Source: a virus
Virus record (IMG/VR): IMGVR_UViG_3300034280_000314
Location: 1-21,533 of that record
Length of the DNA: 21,533 nt
Reading direction: 5' to 3' (one strand)
Positions 6,104-14,110 of the stretch are shown in pieces. Position numbers and translations under genes: made by a program. The notes beneath the pieces were generated by a model, which saw only the letters and a program-made list of their open reading frames with translations, made no database searches and was not told the origin of the DNA. The number at the start of each line of letters is the position of its first letter. Within the stretch, counting starts at the first letter, position 1.

Positions 6104-7061
6104 CGGTGACATCAGGATTGACGTCACGCTGGAAAACGCCCCCCCCGGCATCAATTTCCTGCTGCCGAAGGATCGCTTTTCCGCCATCCTCGGCAGTTTC
6201 TCAGGCGATGAAATCACGATCACGCCTGACGATTCGTCGTGCGTCATCAAGGCTGGTCGTGGCGAGTGGACGCTACCGACGGAAGACGCTGGCGAGTATC
6301 CGGCGTCGAACGTGGACGGCGCAAAGCCCGTCACGAGGCTCCCTGTGGATCAGTTCTGCCGTGCGGTGAAAGGCGTGGTTTTTGCTGTCGATGACGAGTC
6401 GAGCCGCTACGCTCTCGGTGCGGTGCTCGTGGAAGTCAAAGGCGAGGTTGTAACGTTTGTTGCGACGGACGGGCGACGGCTTTCGTGCGTCAACTGCGAG
6501 CACGACCTAGCGGTGGACGACTCGCAGACGCTCGTGCCGGCTCGTGCCATGGCGATCATTGCACGGCTCGCGGCTGCATTCGGTGATGCCAGCGTTCAGC
6601 TTGAGGCAACCAAAAACGAAATCGTTGCCACGGTTGGCAACGCTACCGTCACGGCTCGTCTGCTCGACGGTCGATACCCTCGGTGGCGTGACACGCTGCC
6701 GGAACGTGACGCTAAGGCAACGACGGTCAGCCGTGCGGATCTGCTGGCAGCGACGAGGGCCGCAGCCATCGTCACCAGCGACGAGAGCAAGGGCGTTGAG
6801 TTCGTGTTCTCTGGAGACGGCATCTGGCTGCACGGGCAGAGCAGAGAGAAGGGCGAATCGAGCGTCACCTGTGACGTGGTGGAAGCCGGCGACAAGGCGA
6901 CGGTCAAGCTCGATCCGCTCTTCGTGCAGCAGTGGCTTGGCGGCATCGACAGCGAGGCAGAGCCGGAAGTCGAAGTCGAAGCCGTGGACGCACAGTCTGC
7001 TGTGATTCTGCGATGCGGCGACAACACGGGCGTGATCATGCCACTGGCGGTGGACGCCTGA
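5937..7061 (+). CDS. dnaN: DNA polymerase III beta sliding clamp
   Basis: A 374-residue protein of normal bacterial DnaN length. Diagnostic features are the N-terminal ISLSALELKAALAAVGQAV, the second-domain VTFVATDGRRLS, the RYPRWRDTLP segment and the C-terminal NTGVIMPLAVDA, the equivalent of the usual IMPMRL end. It forms a ring around DNA that tethers polymerase. The ATG at 5937 has GAAAGGA at 5922-5928, 8 bases upstream. No phage polymerase is in the window, so it may replace or compete with the host clamp. The next gene starts on its stop codon (TGATG). Confidence 0.9.
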   Translation: MTATKERRKTRAGGISLSALELKAALAAVGQAVPSRSPRPIYQSVLLSGGVLSGSDGDIRIDVTLENAPPGINFLLPKDRFSAILGSFSGDEITITPDDSSCVIKAGRGEWTLPTEDAGEYPASNVDGAKPVTRLPVDQFCRAVKGVVFAVDDESSRYALGAVLVEVKGEVVTFVATDGRRLSCVNCEHDLAVDDSQTLVPARAMAIIARLAAAFGDASVQLEATKNEIVATVGNATVTARLLDGRYPRWRDTLPERDAKATTVSRADLLAATRAAAIVTSDESKGVEFVFSGDGIWLHGQSREKGESSVTCDVVEAGDKATVKLDPLFVQQWLGGIDSEAEPEVEVEAVDAQSAVILRCGDNTGVIMPLAVDA

Positions 7062-7375
7062 TGCAGAACGGTCGGCGTATCGAATATTGTGCGGCGAAGC
7101 TGCACGAGTTGTGGGCGCGCGGCGACTCCTACTTGGAGATCGCCGCCGCCCTCGGCTGCTCCGAGTCGTTCGTGCATCACCTGAAGGTACGGCACAAGCT
7201 GCCGCACAGACAGAAACCGACTCGGGAAATCTTTGAGGACGACCCGACGCCTGAGCAGATAGCAGAGCGTGCGGCTGAGTGCAGAGCGAAGCGAGTCGTG
7301 CCAACGCCGAAGGAAGAACGGTTCAGCATCCCAAAATACTCGTGGGACGGCTACCGCTTCCACGGTTTGAGTTGA
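7061..7375 (+). CDS. helix-turn-helix protein
   Basis: A 104-residue protein starting on the clamp stop codon (TGATG). Residues 10-48 contain a homeodomain- or sigma-4-like HTH: LHELWARGDSYLEIAAALG, then CSESFVHHLKVRHKLPHRQ. The remainder is charged and ends in SIPKYSWDGYRFHGLS, which I do not recognise. It may be a regulator, a GcrA-like DNA-binding protein or a distant terminase small subunit; no other candidate small terminase is visible. The HTH is clear, the role is not. Confidence 0.7.
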   Translation: MQNGRRIEYCAAKLHELWARGDSYLEIAAALGCSESFVHHLKVRHKLPHRQKPTREIFEDDPTPEQIAERAAECRAKRVVPTPKEERFSIPKYSWDGYRFHGLS

Positions 7376-7432
7376 CACGCTCGCTACGGTGGAAGCAGTG
7401 CCGCACGGAGCGGCTTTCACTAGGCGAAAGGA
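7372..7432 (+). promoter_or_regulatory. leader with TTGACAC box and strong RBS
   Basis: TTGACAC at 7372-7378 overlaps the previous stop codon and is followed after 6 bases by TAC. GGCGAAAGGA at 7423-7432 precedes the ATG at 7441 by 8 bases. The same two boxes recur ahead of the HNH gene (8389 and 8412). I see no clear -10 hexamer at 16-18 bases, so promoter function is tentative. Confidence 0.3.
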
Positions 7433-7440
7433 CGGACGTT

Positions 7441-7746
7441 ATGCGAAGGATTTGCATGGTTGTGGCTCTGGCGTTCTGTGGCGTTGTGGCCCATGCGGAC
7501 AACGTCGTGATCAACGCCAGGCGGGTGACGATCACCTCGGCACAGCAGGACGCCGAGACGATGGCACGTACGGGCATCCTGCGTCACTGCGGCACTGCTG
7601 GTGGCAGGAGAGAAGGCATTGGCTTCTCGTCGTCGTCGCCGGATGCGGCTCTGCGGAACTGCTGCTACTACGGGCGATACCGCATCGTGGAAAAGGCAGT
7701 CGCTCGTGGTCCGCGTGGCTGGTTCGCAGTGATTCGCTACGAATGA
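7441..7746 (+). CDS. small exported Cys-containing protein
   Basis: A 101-residue protein with a clear signal peptide: positive MRR, hydrophobic ICMVVALAFCGVV and a cleavage site at AHA (17-19) before DNVV. The mature part contains HCGTAGG, SSSSPDAALRNCCYYG and a C-terminal RGWFAVIRY, with three cysteines that could form a disulfide. The ATG at 7441 follows the RBS at 7423-7432. The family is not one I can name. Being exported, it may act in the periplasm or on the cell envelope. Confidence 0.75.
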   Translation: MRRICMVVALAFCGVVAHADNVVINARRVTITSAQQDAETMARTGILRHCGTAGGRREGIGFSSSSPDAALRNCCYYGRYRIVEKAVARGPRGWFAVIRYE

Positions 7747-7946
7747 GCACGCACTGGATCACGGTTGAGTTTCTCGGCGGCCCACTGGACGGCGCTTTGC
7801 GGCCCGTCCAAGTGGGCGTCGCCATTTACTACCTCGCCAATGGTGCGGTCATTCATGCGTACGCGCTGGACGAGATACACGAGGGGAACTATGTGCGGCA
7901 GGTGATGCGGCACTACGAAATCATCCACTCGTCGTGGTTTGCTTGA
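7743..7946 (+). CDS. small hypothetical protein
   Basis: A 67-residue ORF with ATGA overlap with the upstream gene. It is a beta-rich sequence beginning HWITVEFLGGPLDGALRPV and ending in RHYEIIHSSWFA. The GGPLDGA start resembles small phage proteins of unknown function that I have seen, but I cannot assign a role. Its placement between an exported protein and the resolvase gives little clue. Confidence 0.65.
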   Translation: MSTHWITVEFLGGPLDGALRPVQVGVAIYYLANGAVIHAYALDEIHEGNYVRQVMRHYEIIHSSWFA

Positions 7947-7967
7947 CGCGGGTGCGATGCTGCGTGC

Positions 7968-8378
7968 ATGAAGCCGATCACGTTCAGCGTCGCAGGCGAT
8001 CCAGTGCCGCAGCCACGGGCACGCATCACGACTCGCGGCAAGTTCGCGCATGCGTACACGCCGAAGAAGCATCCGATCAACGACTACCGAAAAGCAATAT
8101 CGCAAAGTGCGATAGAAGCGATGGGCGACGCAGAGCCGACGTCAGAGCCAGTAAGCGTCGTCATCGACGCTGTGTTCGCACGACCGAAGTCACACATGAC
8201 GAAGCGTGGTGTGAAGCCAACAGCACCGAAGCTTCCACGACCTGACTGCGACAACATAGCCAAGGGTGTGCTCGATGCGTTGGCGTTAATCGTGTGGCTT
8301 GATGACACGCTTGTGCAGCGACTTGTCGTGGAGAAGAGCTATGGCGATGAGGCGAGAACGACGGTGAGGGTGCAGTAG
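7968..8378 (+). CDS. rusA: RusA-type Holliday junction resolvase
   Basis: A 136-residue endonuclease that cuts four-way junctions as a dimer, used to resolve recombination or replication intermediates before packaging. The RusA signature is complete: RPDCDNIAKGVLDAL with D93, D95, K99 and D103, then WLDDTLV with D112/D113. The N-terminal VAGDPVPQPRARIT is also typical. E. coli RusA is about 120 aa. No strong RBS is seen before the ATG at 7968. It lies a short distance ahead of the HNH and terminase genes, a common place for this enzyme. Confidence 0.92.
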   Translation: MKPITFSVAGDPVPQPRARITTRGKFAHAYTPKKHPINDYRKAISQSAIEAMGDAEPTSEPVSVVIDAVFARPKSHMTKRGVKPTAPKLPRPDCDNIAKGVLDALALIVWLDDTLVQRLVVEKSYGDEARTTVRVQ

Positions 8379-8388
8379 CAAAAAAGAT

Positions 8389-8421
8389 TTGACACCCGCC
8401 GTACAACCAATGGCGAAAGGA
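8389..8421 (+). promoter_or_regulatory. second TTGACAC leader with strong RBS
   Basis: After an A-rich run, TTGACAC (8389-8395) is followed after 6 bases by TAC, and GGCGAAAGGA (8412-8421) lies 7 bases before the ATG at 8429. It copies the boxes at 7372 and 7423 with a shorter gap between them. No convincing -10 hexamer is present. Confidence 0.3.
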
Positions 8422-8428
8422 TTCACCT

Positions 8429-9769
8429 ATGGACAACACAAAGACCCAATCAAGCGAGAGCTTGGTTGACGTGCTGATTAGCGAGCATGAAATCGAGAAG
8501 ATTTGCACGTCCCGTGCATCGCAAAACAACAGCAACGCGAGGACATGCGAAGAGCCAGAGCGTCTGCGGGCTTCTGACTTGCTGGACCTTTACTACAAGC
8601 AGCAGGGCAGATGCTGTTGCTGCGCTGTAGCTTTGACAACGAAATCGATACAGCTTGATCACATTGTCGAAGCAAACCACAGGGCGAAACTCGCCGCTGT
8701 CATCGCCAGGCAGCCGCATTCGTTTGGACCAAGTGCAGCCATCTCGAATGTTCAGTGGATTTGCAAGACATGCAACTCCGTGAAGGAAACATGCCGCCGG
8801 CACAGAATCGAGCTAACGAACTACGTCAACGCTGTTGCAGTCCAAGCGAGCAATGGATTTCCGATTAGAAAGGCAATCAGCGTAACTGGGGCTTTTAAAA
8901 CAAAGTCGGAGCTTCGTGCGGATGCTCTGAAAAAGCTTTTTGACAGGCGGCGGCAATCACTTACGGTGCGTGAGGCCTGCGAAGCAATTCACGGCACCGA
9001 ATACGATTGCTGTTCGCAGCTTGTTGCCAAGGAATTGCGTCGCATTGGGTGGAGGGGCGCTTCGTGGCGTGCCTCGCAAAAGGTCTCGCTTGTGTTTGAT
9101 GTCGTGTCGTCTACTGCTAGTGCCATGAGGACAAAGAAAGATTGGTGGCGTCTCGTAAATGAGAAGATGGTCGAGACAATAGAGTCGTCTATTTGTTTCG
9201 TGCGATTTTGCCAAATCGTAGACGACAACGGCATACAACTTGCCGTGCGCGACGATGCGCCTGCATATCGGCCAAAAGCCTCGCTGCTTCGAGCGCCATG
9301 CTCGCAGGATCGTGCAGCAGTTCTGTTTGTCGCCAAAGAGGCAGGCGTGCGCGGAATGGCTCCATGCGACATCATTGAAGCAGTTGTTTCTGACAACAAA
9401 CCAGAGCAAATCGTTGTCGCCGCTATTGATGAATTAGTTGAGGCTGGGAGGCTCCAGCAAGCCGTCTCAGGGAATGGGGCATTGGTATACGCCGCTGATA
9501 GCAAAGAAGCAGCAGAAATCATCGGCGTGTCTTTGACACGACTTAAGAAGTGGGCTACGCGGAATTGGGATGGGTGCGAGAAGAAGCCAGAGTTTTTCAA
9601 GGCATCTGATAAGCCAAAAGGCCACCGCTTTTATGCGTTGGACAAACTCCATGAGTTTGTGGCAAGTCGAACGCCACACAGACTAGATCTGTCTGTCGCG
9701 GGGAAAAGAGAGTCTTGCGTCAACGGCGGATCGCTTGGCGGTCGGCCAAAACAGCGGCTTTTTGCGTAG
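8429..9769 (+). CDS. HNH endonuclease with multiple HTH-like segments
   Basis: A 446-residue protein. The N-terminal third holds an HNH nuclease with zinc ligands: GRCCCCA (C62/C65), LDHIVEANH (D77, H78), NVQWICKTCNSVK (N107, C112, C115, N116). Three DNA-binding-like segments follow: about 160-215 (LTVREACEAIHGTEY to LRRIGWRG), about 300-365 (MAPCDIIEAVV to AIDELVEAGRLQQ) and a MerR/excisionase-like HTH at about 370-420 (AAEIIGVSLTRLKKWA, then HRFYALDKLHEF), with a basic GGRPKQR tail. Its codon use is clearly more A+T-rich than flanking genes, suggesting transfer. HNH proteins beside terL can assist packaging, but the extra DNA-binding segments also fit a homing enzyme. Confidence 0.8.
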   Translation: MDNTKTQSSESLVDVLISEHEIEKICTSRASQNNSNARTCEEPERLRASDLLDLYYKQQGRCCCCAVALTTKSIQLDHIVEANHRAKLAAVIARQPHSFGPSAAISNVQWICKTCNSVKETCRRHRIELTNYVNAVAVQASNGFPIRKAISVTGAFKTKSELRADALKKLFDRRRQSLTVREACEAIHGTEYDCCSQLVAKELRRIGWRGASWRASQKVSLVFDVVSSTASAMRTKKDWWRLVNEKMVETIESSICFVRFCQIVDDNGIQLAVRDDAPAYRPKASLLRAPCSQDRAAVLFVAKEAGVRGMAPCDIIEAVVSDNKPEQIVVAAIDELVEAGRLQQAVSGNGALVYAADSKEAAEIIGVSLTRLKKWATRNWDGCEKKPEFFKASDKPKGHRFYALDKLHEFVASRTPHRLDLSVAGKRESCVNGGSLGGRPKQRLFA

Positions 9770-9897
9770 CAGATTGCTACGGAGACCCCCCAACAGGGCG
9801 GCAATGAAAAGGTACTTTGCCGGGTTTTCAGCGGAAGCCTCATACGCGAGCTTGCCTTTTATGACACTGTTTCCGGCCCGCATGCCCCCTATTTTTT
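9770..9897. other. non-coding gap before the terminase gene
   Basis: These 128 bases have no supported gene. A short inverted repeat GTAGCA/TGCTAC (9766-9771 and 9775-9780, 3-base loop) spans the HNH stop codon, and a T-run (TATTTTTTATG) precedes the terminase ATG. A 37-codon ORF at 9804-9917 reads through but has no proper RBS. A packaging (cos/pac) site could lie here; I see no proof. Confidence 0.3.
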
Positions 9898-11997
9898 ATG
9901 CCCAAAAACTCAGCTAGATCGCAACGCGAGGACGCCGCTCGCCTCAGGCACCAAAAAGAGAATGTGCGGGCGGGGCACCGATCCAGAGAAGTTCACAACA
10001 CCGCCAGAGACATTGGCGACCTTCCCGCCGTTGCAAACCACAAACGCAGAGACTCATGCCGAAACTCTTTCCAGCAGTTTTGCGAAACGTACGGCACTGA
10101 ATCCTTTCCGTTGGCGTGGTCCGCTGACCATCTGACGGCTATCGCCAAGATTGAGGCGGCTGTGCTGCGTGGCGAGTTGTTCGCCTTCGCCATGCCCCGT
10201 GGGTCTGGCAAGAGCACGCTGTCGATCTGGGCGTGCATCTGGGCAATGCTGTACGGGCACCGCTCTTTCGTAATGCTGGTCGGTGCGGATCAATCCATAG
10301 CTTGTCAGATGCTCGACATCGTCAAGGCTCACCTAGAAACAAACGACCTGCTTTTGGAGGATTTCCCAGAGGCGTGCTTTCCGATCCGTGCCCTTGAGCG
10401 AATTAGCCAGAGAGCCAAAGGCCAGACGTACCAAGGCGAGCCTACGCAGCTGGAGTGGACCGCAGACCAGATCACCCTAGCATGGATTCCTGGTGCGCCT
10501 TCAGCGGGTGCAGCTGTTCGCGTAGCTGGCATTACAGGCCGCATACGAGGTGCGCAGCACATTTGCGCAGACGGAAAAACAGTGAGACCGTCTCTTGTGC
10601 TGATCGACGACCCACAGACTGACGAGTCGTCAGCGTCGCCGTCGCAGGTCGCCACCCGTGAACGCATCCTTTCCGGTGCCATCCTCGGGCTCGCCGGGCC
10701 GGGCGCGAAGATCGCTGGCTTGGCGACCATCACGGTCATTCGTCCCGACGACCTGGCTGACCGGCTGCTGGACCGCATGCGGCACCCGTCGTGGCAAGGC
10801 GAGCGTACGAAGTTGATCTACGAGTGGCCGACGGCGGATGAACTGTGGGGCCAGTATTCCGAGATGCGTCGAGAGGGGCAGCGTAGCGGTGAAGGCACTG
10901 CGGCGGCTGACGCCTTCTATCGGGCGAATCAGGCGACGATGGACGCCGGGTCTCGGGTGGCGTGGCCGGAACGGAAGCACGACGACGAACTGACGGCGAT
11001 ACAGCATGCGTGGAATCTACGGATTGACCGTGGCGAGAGTGCGTTCCAAGCGGAGTACCAAAACGCACCGCTGGCGGATGACATCTCGTCCGAGAAACTC
11101 GACAAGCGGGCGCTCGCCGCTCGTGCGTTGACGCTCTCGCGTGGGACTGTCCCACTTTCCCACCAGACACTCACGGCGTTCATCGACGTGCAGGACAAAC
11201 TTCTTTACTGGCTGGTCGCATCGTGGGGCGATTCGTTCGGCGGTCACGTCGTGGCATACGGCACCTATCCCGACCAAGCGTCTACGTTCTTCGAGGCGAA
11301 GAACGCCAAGAAGACTTTGGCACTTTCTGCCAAGGGTGCCGGGTTCGAGGCGGCGCTGTCGGCTGGCTTGGAGTCGCTGACGCAGATTCTTCTCGGCAAG
11401 GATTGGATGCGTGAAGACGGCGTCGCCATGCGAGTGCGTCAGGTGCTCGTTGACGCCAACTGGGGGCAGTCCACTGAGACGGTGCGGACGTTCTGCCGTC
11501 GTTCGACGTTTGCGGCGATGTTGTTGCCATCTCACGGCAAGGGCATTGGTGCCAGCGGTGGCAGCTTGACCGAGAAGAAGGGGCGAGGCGAGAAGATCGG
11601 GCTGAACTGGGTCATGCGGCAGACGGCGACGAATCAACGCTACGGCGTCTACGACACGAACTTCTGGAAGACGTTCAGCGCGGCTCGGCTGCGGCTGGCG
11701 ATGGGCGACCCAGAGGCGATCACGCTGCACGCCGGCGAGCACGACATGCTCATCGAGCACCTGACCAGCGAATACCCGGTTCGCACTGAGGCACGCGGGC
11801 GAGTCGTTGACGAATGGAAGCTAGACAACCGCCGCGAGAATCACTGGTGGGACTGTCTCGTTGGGTCTGCGGTGGCGGCGTCGATTGCCGGCGTGCAGCC
11901 CGTGGCGACTGAGGCGGGTGGACGCCAGCGGAAAAAGGTGACAATCCCGACGAATTCAAACGGGAAAAAGATCATTCAGGTAAAGCGTCTCAAATGA
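9898..11997 (+). CDS. terL: terminase large subunit
   Basis: A 699-residue packaging motor and DNA-cutting enzyme. ATPase features are Walker A PRGSGKST (100-107) and Walker B LVLIDD (233-238) followed by PQTDES. The C-terminal RNase H-like nuclease has acidic residues at FIDVQD (D430), VLVDAN (D519) and HWWDCLVGSA (D652). The size and the WWDCLVGSAVAAS end fit the lambda gpA/GpA-like branch. The ATG at 9898 has no good RBS; a GTG at 9964 in the same frame is an alternative. The first ~50 residues are basic and poorly conserved in appearance. Its stop overlaps the next start (ATGA). Confidence 0.93.
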   Translation: MPKNSARSQREDAARLRHQKENVRAGHRSREVHNTARDIGDLPAVANHKRRDSCRNSFQQFCETYGTESFPLAWSADHLTAIAKIEAAVLRGELFAFAMPRGSGKSTLSIWACIWAMLYGHRSFVMLVGADQSIACQMLDIVKAHLETNDLLLEDFPEACFPIRALERISQRAKGQTYQGEPTQLEWTADQITLAWIPGAPSAGAAVRVAGITGRIRGAQHICADGKTVRPSLVLIDDPQTDESSASPSQVATRERILSGAILGLAGPGAKIAGLATITVIRPDDLADRLLDRMRHPSWQGERTKLIYEWPTADELWGQYSEMRREGQRSGEGTAAADAFYRANQATMDAGSRVAWPERKHDDELTAIQHAWNLRIDRGESAFQAEYQNAPLADDISSEKLDKRALAARALTLSRGTVPLSHQTLTAFIDVQDKLLYWLVASWGDSFGGHVVAYGTYPDQASTFFEAKNAKKTLALSAKGAGFEAALSAGLESLTQILLGKDWMREDGVAMRVRQVLVDANWGQSTETVRTFCRRSTFAAMLLPSHGKGIGASGGSLTEKKGRGEKIGLNWVMRQTATNQRYGVYDTNFWKTFSAARLRLAMGDPEAITLHAGEHDMLIEHLTSEYPVRTEARGRVVDEWKLDNRRENHWWDCLVGSAVAASIAGVQPVATEAGGRQRKKVTIPTNSNGKKIIQVKRLK

Positions 11998-12410
11998 ACC
12001 AGATCACACTCACCACCATTGACGGGCTTGACCCTCGTGACATGCTGGCGATCCGCTCCAGGCTGACGAAGCCGTCGAGCGAGTTTCAGCTTGAGGTTGC
12101 TCAGGTGCTTGAGGGTGACGCAAGCAGTTGCACGCCGGTCGCCGTCTGGCACGCTGACGGTGCGATGCTGGCTTGGGCGTGCTCGCACGTATGGCGTGGC
12201 ATGCAGACGCTTGAGCAGTACGTCGAGGAACGCTATCGGCAGACCGGCAAGGCGACGGCACTCACTGCGTTCCTTCTGTCGGCTGGCGTGATTGACGCAG
12301 CCAAGCCGCTTGCGGTGTTCTCGCCGTTCACGGCAGACATCGCCCGCAAGCTAGGCGTGGCAGACGTCGTGCTCTTCGAGCGTCGCGGCTCTGAATGGGC
12401 CGAAGTCTGA
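11994..12410 (+). CDS. hypothetical protein between terminase and portal
   Basis: A 138-residue protein overlapping terL by 4 bases. The pattern of beta strand (PVAVWHADGAMLAWACS), long helix (LEQYVEERYRQTGKATALTAFLLSAG) and strand-helix-strand (PLAVFSPFTADIARKLGVADVVLFER) is compatible with a GNAT acetyltransferase-like fold, but the acetyl-CoA loop is not evident. It may be a head-assembly accessory. The function is not assigned. Confidence 0.6.
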   Translation: MNQITLTTIDGLDPRDMLAIRSRLTKPSSEFQLEVAQVLEGDASSCTPVAVWHADGAMLAWACSHVWRGMQTLEQYVEERYRQTGKATALTAFLLSAGVIDAAKPLAVFSPFTADIARKLGVADVVLFERRGSEWAEV

Positions 12411-12458
12411 CGGCATACCCGGTCTGTGATTGCCGGTGCTTCCCGTAGCGTCTGACGC

Positions 12459-12662
12459 ATGAGCGACGAACTACGCGCAAAGATTGCCGAGACGGCATCC
12501 GGTCCCAAGCGGGTCCGCACCGACGCAGGCGAAGTCGAGGCACAGGATGTCGCCTCAATGATTGAGGCTGACAAGTACCTCGCGGCGAAGGCTGCGAGTA
12601 CGGGCAGCAACACGCGGCGTGGACTGCGGTTCAACAAGCTCACGCCTCCAGGGACGATCTAG
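12459..12662 (+). CDS. gpW-like head-completion protein
   Basis: A 67-residue protein between terminase and portal, exactly where lambda has W (68 aa). The pattern LRAKIAETASGPKRVRTDAG, then DVASMIEADKYLAAKAA and a basic RRGLRFNKL with PPG end resembles gpW-type joining proteins. Such proteins close the portal and allow tail attachment. No SD is seen; a short palindrome GCGTC-T-GACGC (12448-12458) lies directly before the ATG. The call relies on synteny and size as much as on sequence. Confidence 0.55.
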   Translation: MSDELRAKIAETASGPKRVRTDAGEVEAQDVASMIEADKYLAAKAASTGSNTRRGLRFNKLTPPGTI

Positions 12663-14110
12663 TGGGACTGTTGGGCAACCTGTTCACGCGAGGCAACAGG
12701 CCGCAGCCGGCGGCGGTGCCGGTGCGTGTCCGTGCAAAGTTTGACGCTGCCGAGAGGGGCGACGACTACCGCCACTGGTCAGCCGCTGACGCCTTCGCTG
12801 CCGATACCGCACTGTCTCCTGAGAAGCGGCGCACGATGCGGAACCGCGCTCGCTACGAGCGAACCAGCAACTCATACCTCGCCGGGATGTCGGCGACACT
12901 CGCTAACGACCTTGTCGGCACCGGGCCACGGCTGCAACTACTTGACGATTCCGAGTCTGCCCGCGTTGCCGAGAAGGCGTTTTTTAACTGGACGTGGCAG
13001 GTCGATCTAGCCGCCAAGCTCCGCACAATGCGTGAGGCTCTCGTCGTTGACGGCGAAGCGTTCGCCATGATGATCACCAACCCTCGCCTCCCTGGCGTGC
13101 AGCTTGACGTGCGGCTGGTCGAGGCAGAGATGGTGAGCGAGCCGGTCAACCCGGTGAGCCCAAGCGTTTCGCCGGATGGCTCGACCGTCGATGGTCTGGA
13201 GTTTGACGCAATCGGCAACGTCGTTGCGTACCGGGTGCTGAACTACCACCCCGGCGCAAACTTCAGGATCAACGCTCTTGAGTACCAGCGTGTGCCGGCA
13301 GCGCAGATTGTGCATTGGTTCCGCCCTCTGCGGCCCGGCCAGCATCGCGGGCTTCCCGAGGTGGCGCCGGCGTTGAAGCTCTTTGCACAGCTTCGCCGCT
13401 ACACCGAGGCTGTCTGTGCTGCCGCCGAGACTGCTGCCGACTTCGCTGGATTCCTGCGGACGAACTCGCCTGCCGCCGAGGTGGACGAGGTCGAAGCGTT
13501 TGCTGAGATGCCCATCGAAAAAAGAACGATGGTCACGCTGCCAGACGGCTGGACTTTCGAGCAACTCAAGGCAGAGCAGCCGACATCCACGTACGCGATG
13601 TTTAAGCGTGAGATTCTGAACGAGATCGGTCGCTGCTTGCAGCTGCCTTTCAATATCGCTGCGTTGGATTCGTCGTCGTACAACTACGCAAGCGGTCGCA
13701 TGGATCACCAAGTCTATGCGACTACGCAGAAAATCATGCGTGACGATCTTGAGCGTGTGATGCTCGACCGTCTGCTTGCCGCTTGGGTGAACGAAGCCGC
13801 GCTGGCTGGCGTGCTTCCCGATGGACTGCCGCCGTTCTCGGAATGGGAATGGTCGTGGCAGTGGGACGGCAAGGAACACGTTGACCCGTCCAAGGAAGCC
13901 AACGCGGCAGAGACTCGGCTCCGCACGCACACGACAACGCTGGCGACTGAATACGCCAAGCAAGGCAAGCAGTGGGATGTCGAACTGCGTCAGCGTGCCG
14001 CCGAGGTGGCGCTGATGAAGGAACTCAACCTCTTCGTTGACTTCACGCCGGAAACGAACTACGGCGGAACGCTCGACGAGAACGGCGAACCAATGGGAGC
14101 CAAAGAGTGA
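12662..14110 (+). CDS. portal protein (lambda gpB family)
   Basis: A 482-residue portal that forms the dodecameric DNA entry ring. The start is a GTG overlapping the previous stop (TAGTG), with AGGGACG 5-6 bases upstream. Recognisable lambda-family features are RNRARYERTSNSYLAGM, LANDLVGTGPRLQ, AFFNWTW, HWFRPLRPGQHRGLPEVAP and the C-terminal region with SSYNYASGRMD. The length is close to gpB (about 530 aa). The gene is followed by the capsid gene with a GTGA overlap. Confidence 0.93.
   Translation: MGLLGNLFTRGNRPQPAAVPVRVRAKFDAAERGDDYRHWSAADAFAADTALSPEKRRTMRNRARYERTSNSYLAGMSATLANDLVGTGPRLQLLDDSESARVAEKAFFNWTWQVDLAAKLRTMREALVVDGEAFAMMITNPRLPGVQLDVRLVEAEMVSEPVNPVSPSVSPDGSTVDGLEFDAIGNVVAYRVLNYHPGANFRINALEYQRVPAAQIVHWFRPLRPGQHRGLPEVAPALKLFAQLRRYTEAVCAAAETAADFAGFLRTNSPAAEVDEVEAFAEMPIEKRTMVTLPDGWTFEQLKAEQPTSTYAMFKREILNEIGRCLQLPFNIAALDSSSYNYASGRMDHQVYATTQKIMRDDLERVMLDRLLAAWVNEAALAGVLPDGLPPFSEWEWSWQWDGKEHVDPSKEANAAETRLRTHTTTLATEYAKQGKQWDVELRQRAAEVALMKELNLFVDFTPETNYGGTLDENGEPMGAKE

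Noticed and set aside
8389-8406. Sigma-54-type promoter at the TTGACAC box
   Set aside because: The invariant GG of the -24 element is replaced (TTGACAC) and the -12 GC is not in place.
9683-9883. 66-codon minus-strand ORF in the gap before terL
   Set aside because: It contains a hydrophobic patch but overlaps the HNH gene end, would be the only minus-strand gene and has no supporting features.
9804-9917. 37-codon + strand ORF overlapping the terL start
   Set aside because: The only RBS-like bases lie too close to its ATG, and the peptide has no recognisable feature.
12448-12458. GCGTC-T-GACGC palindrome before the gpW-like gene as an operator
   Set aside because: Five-base arms are easily found by chance at this GC content, and no second copy was seen.
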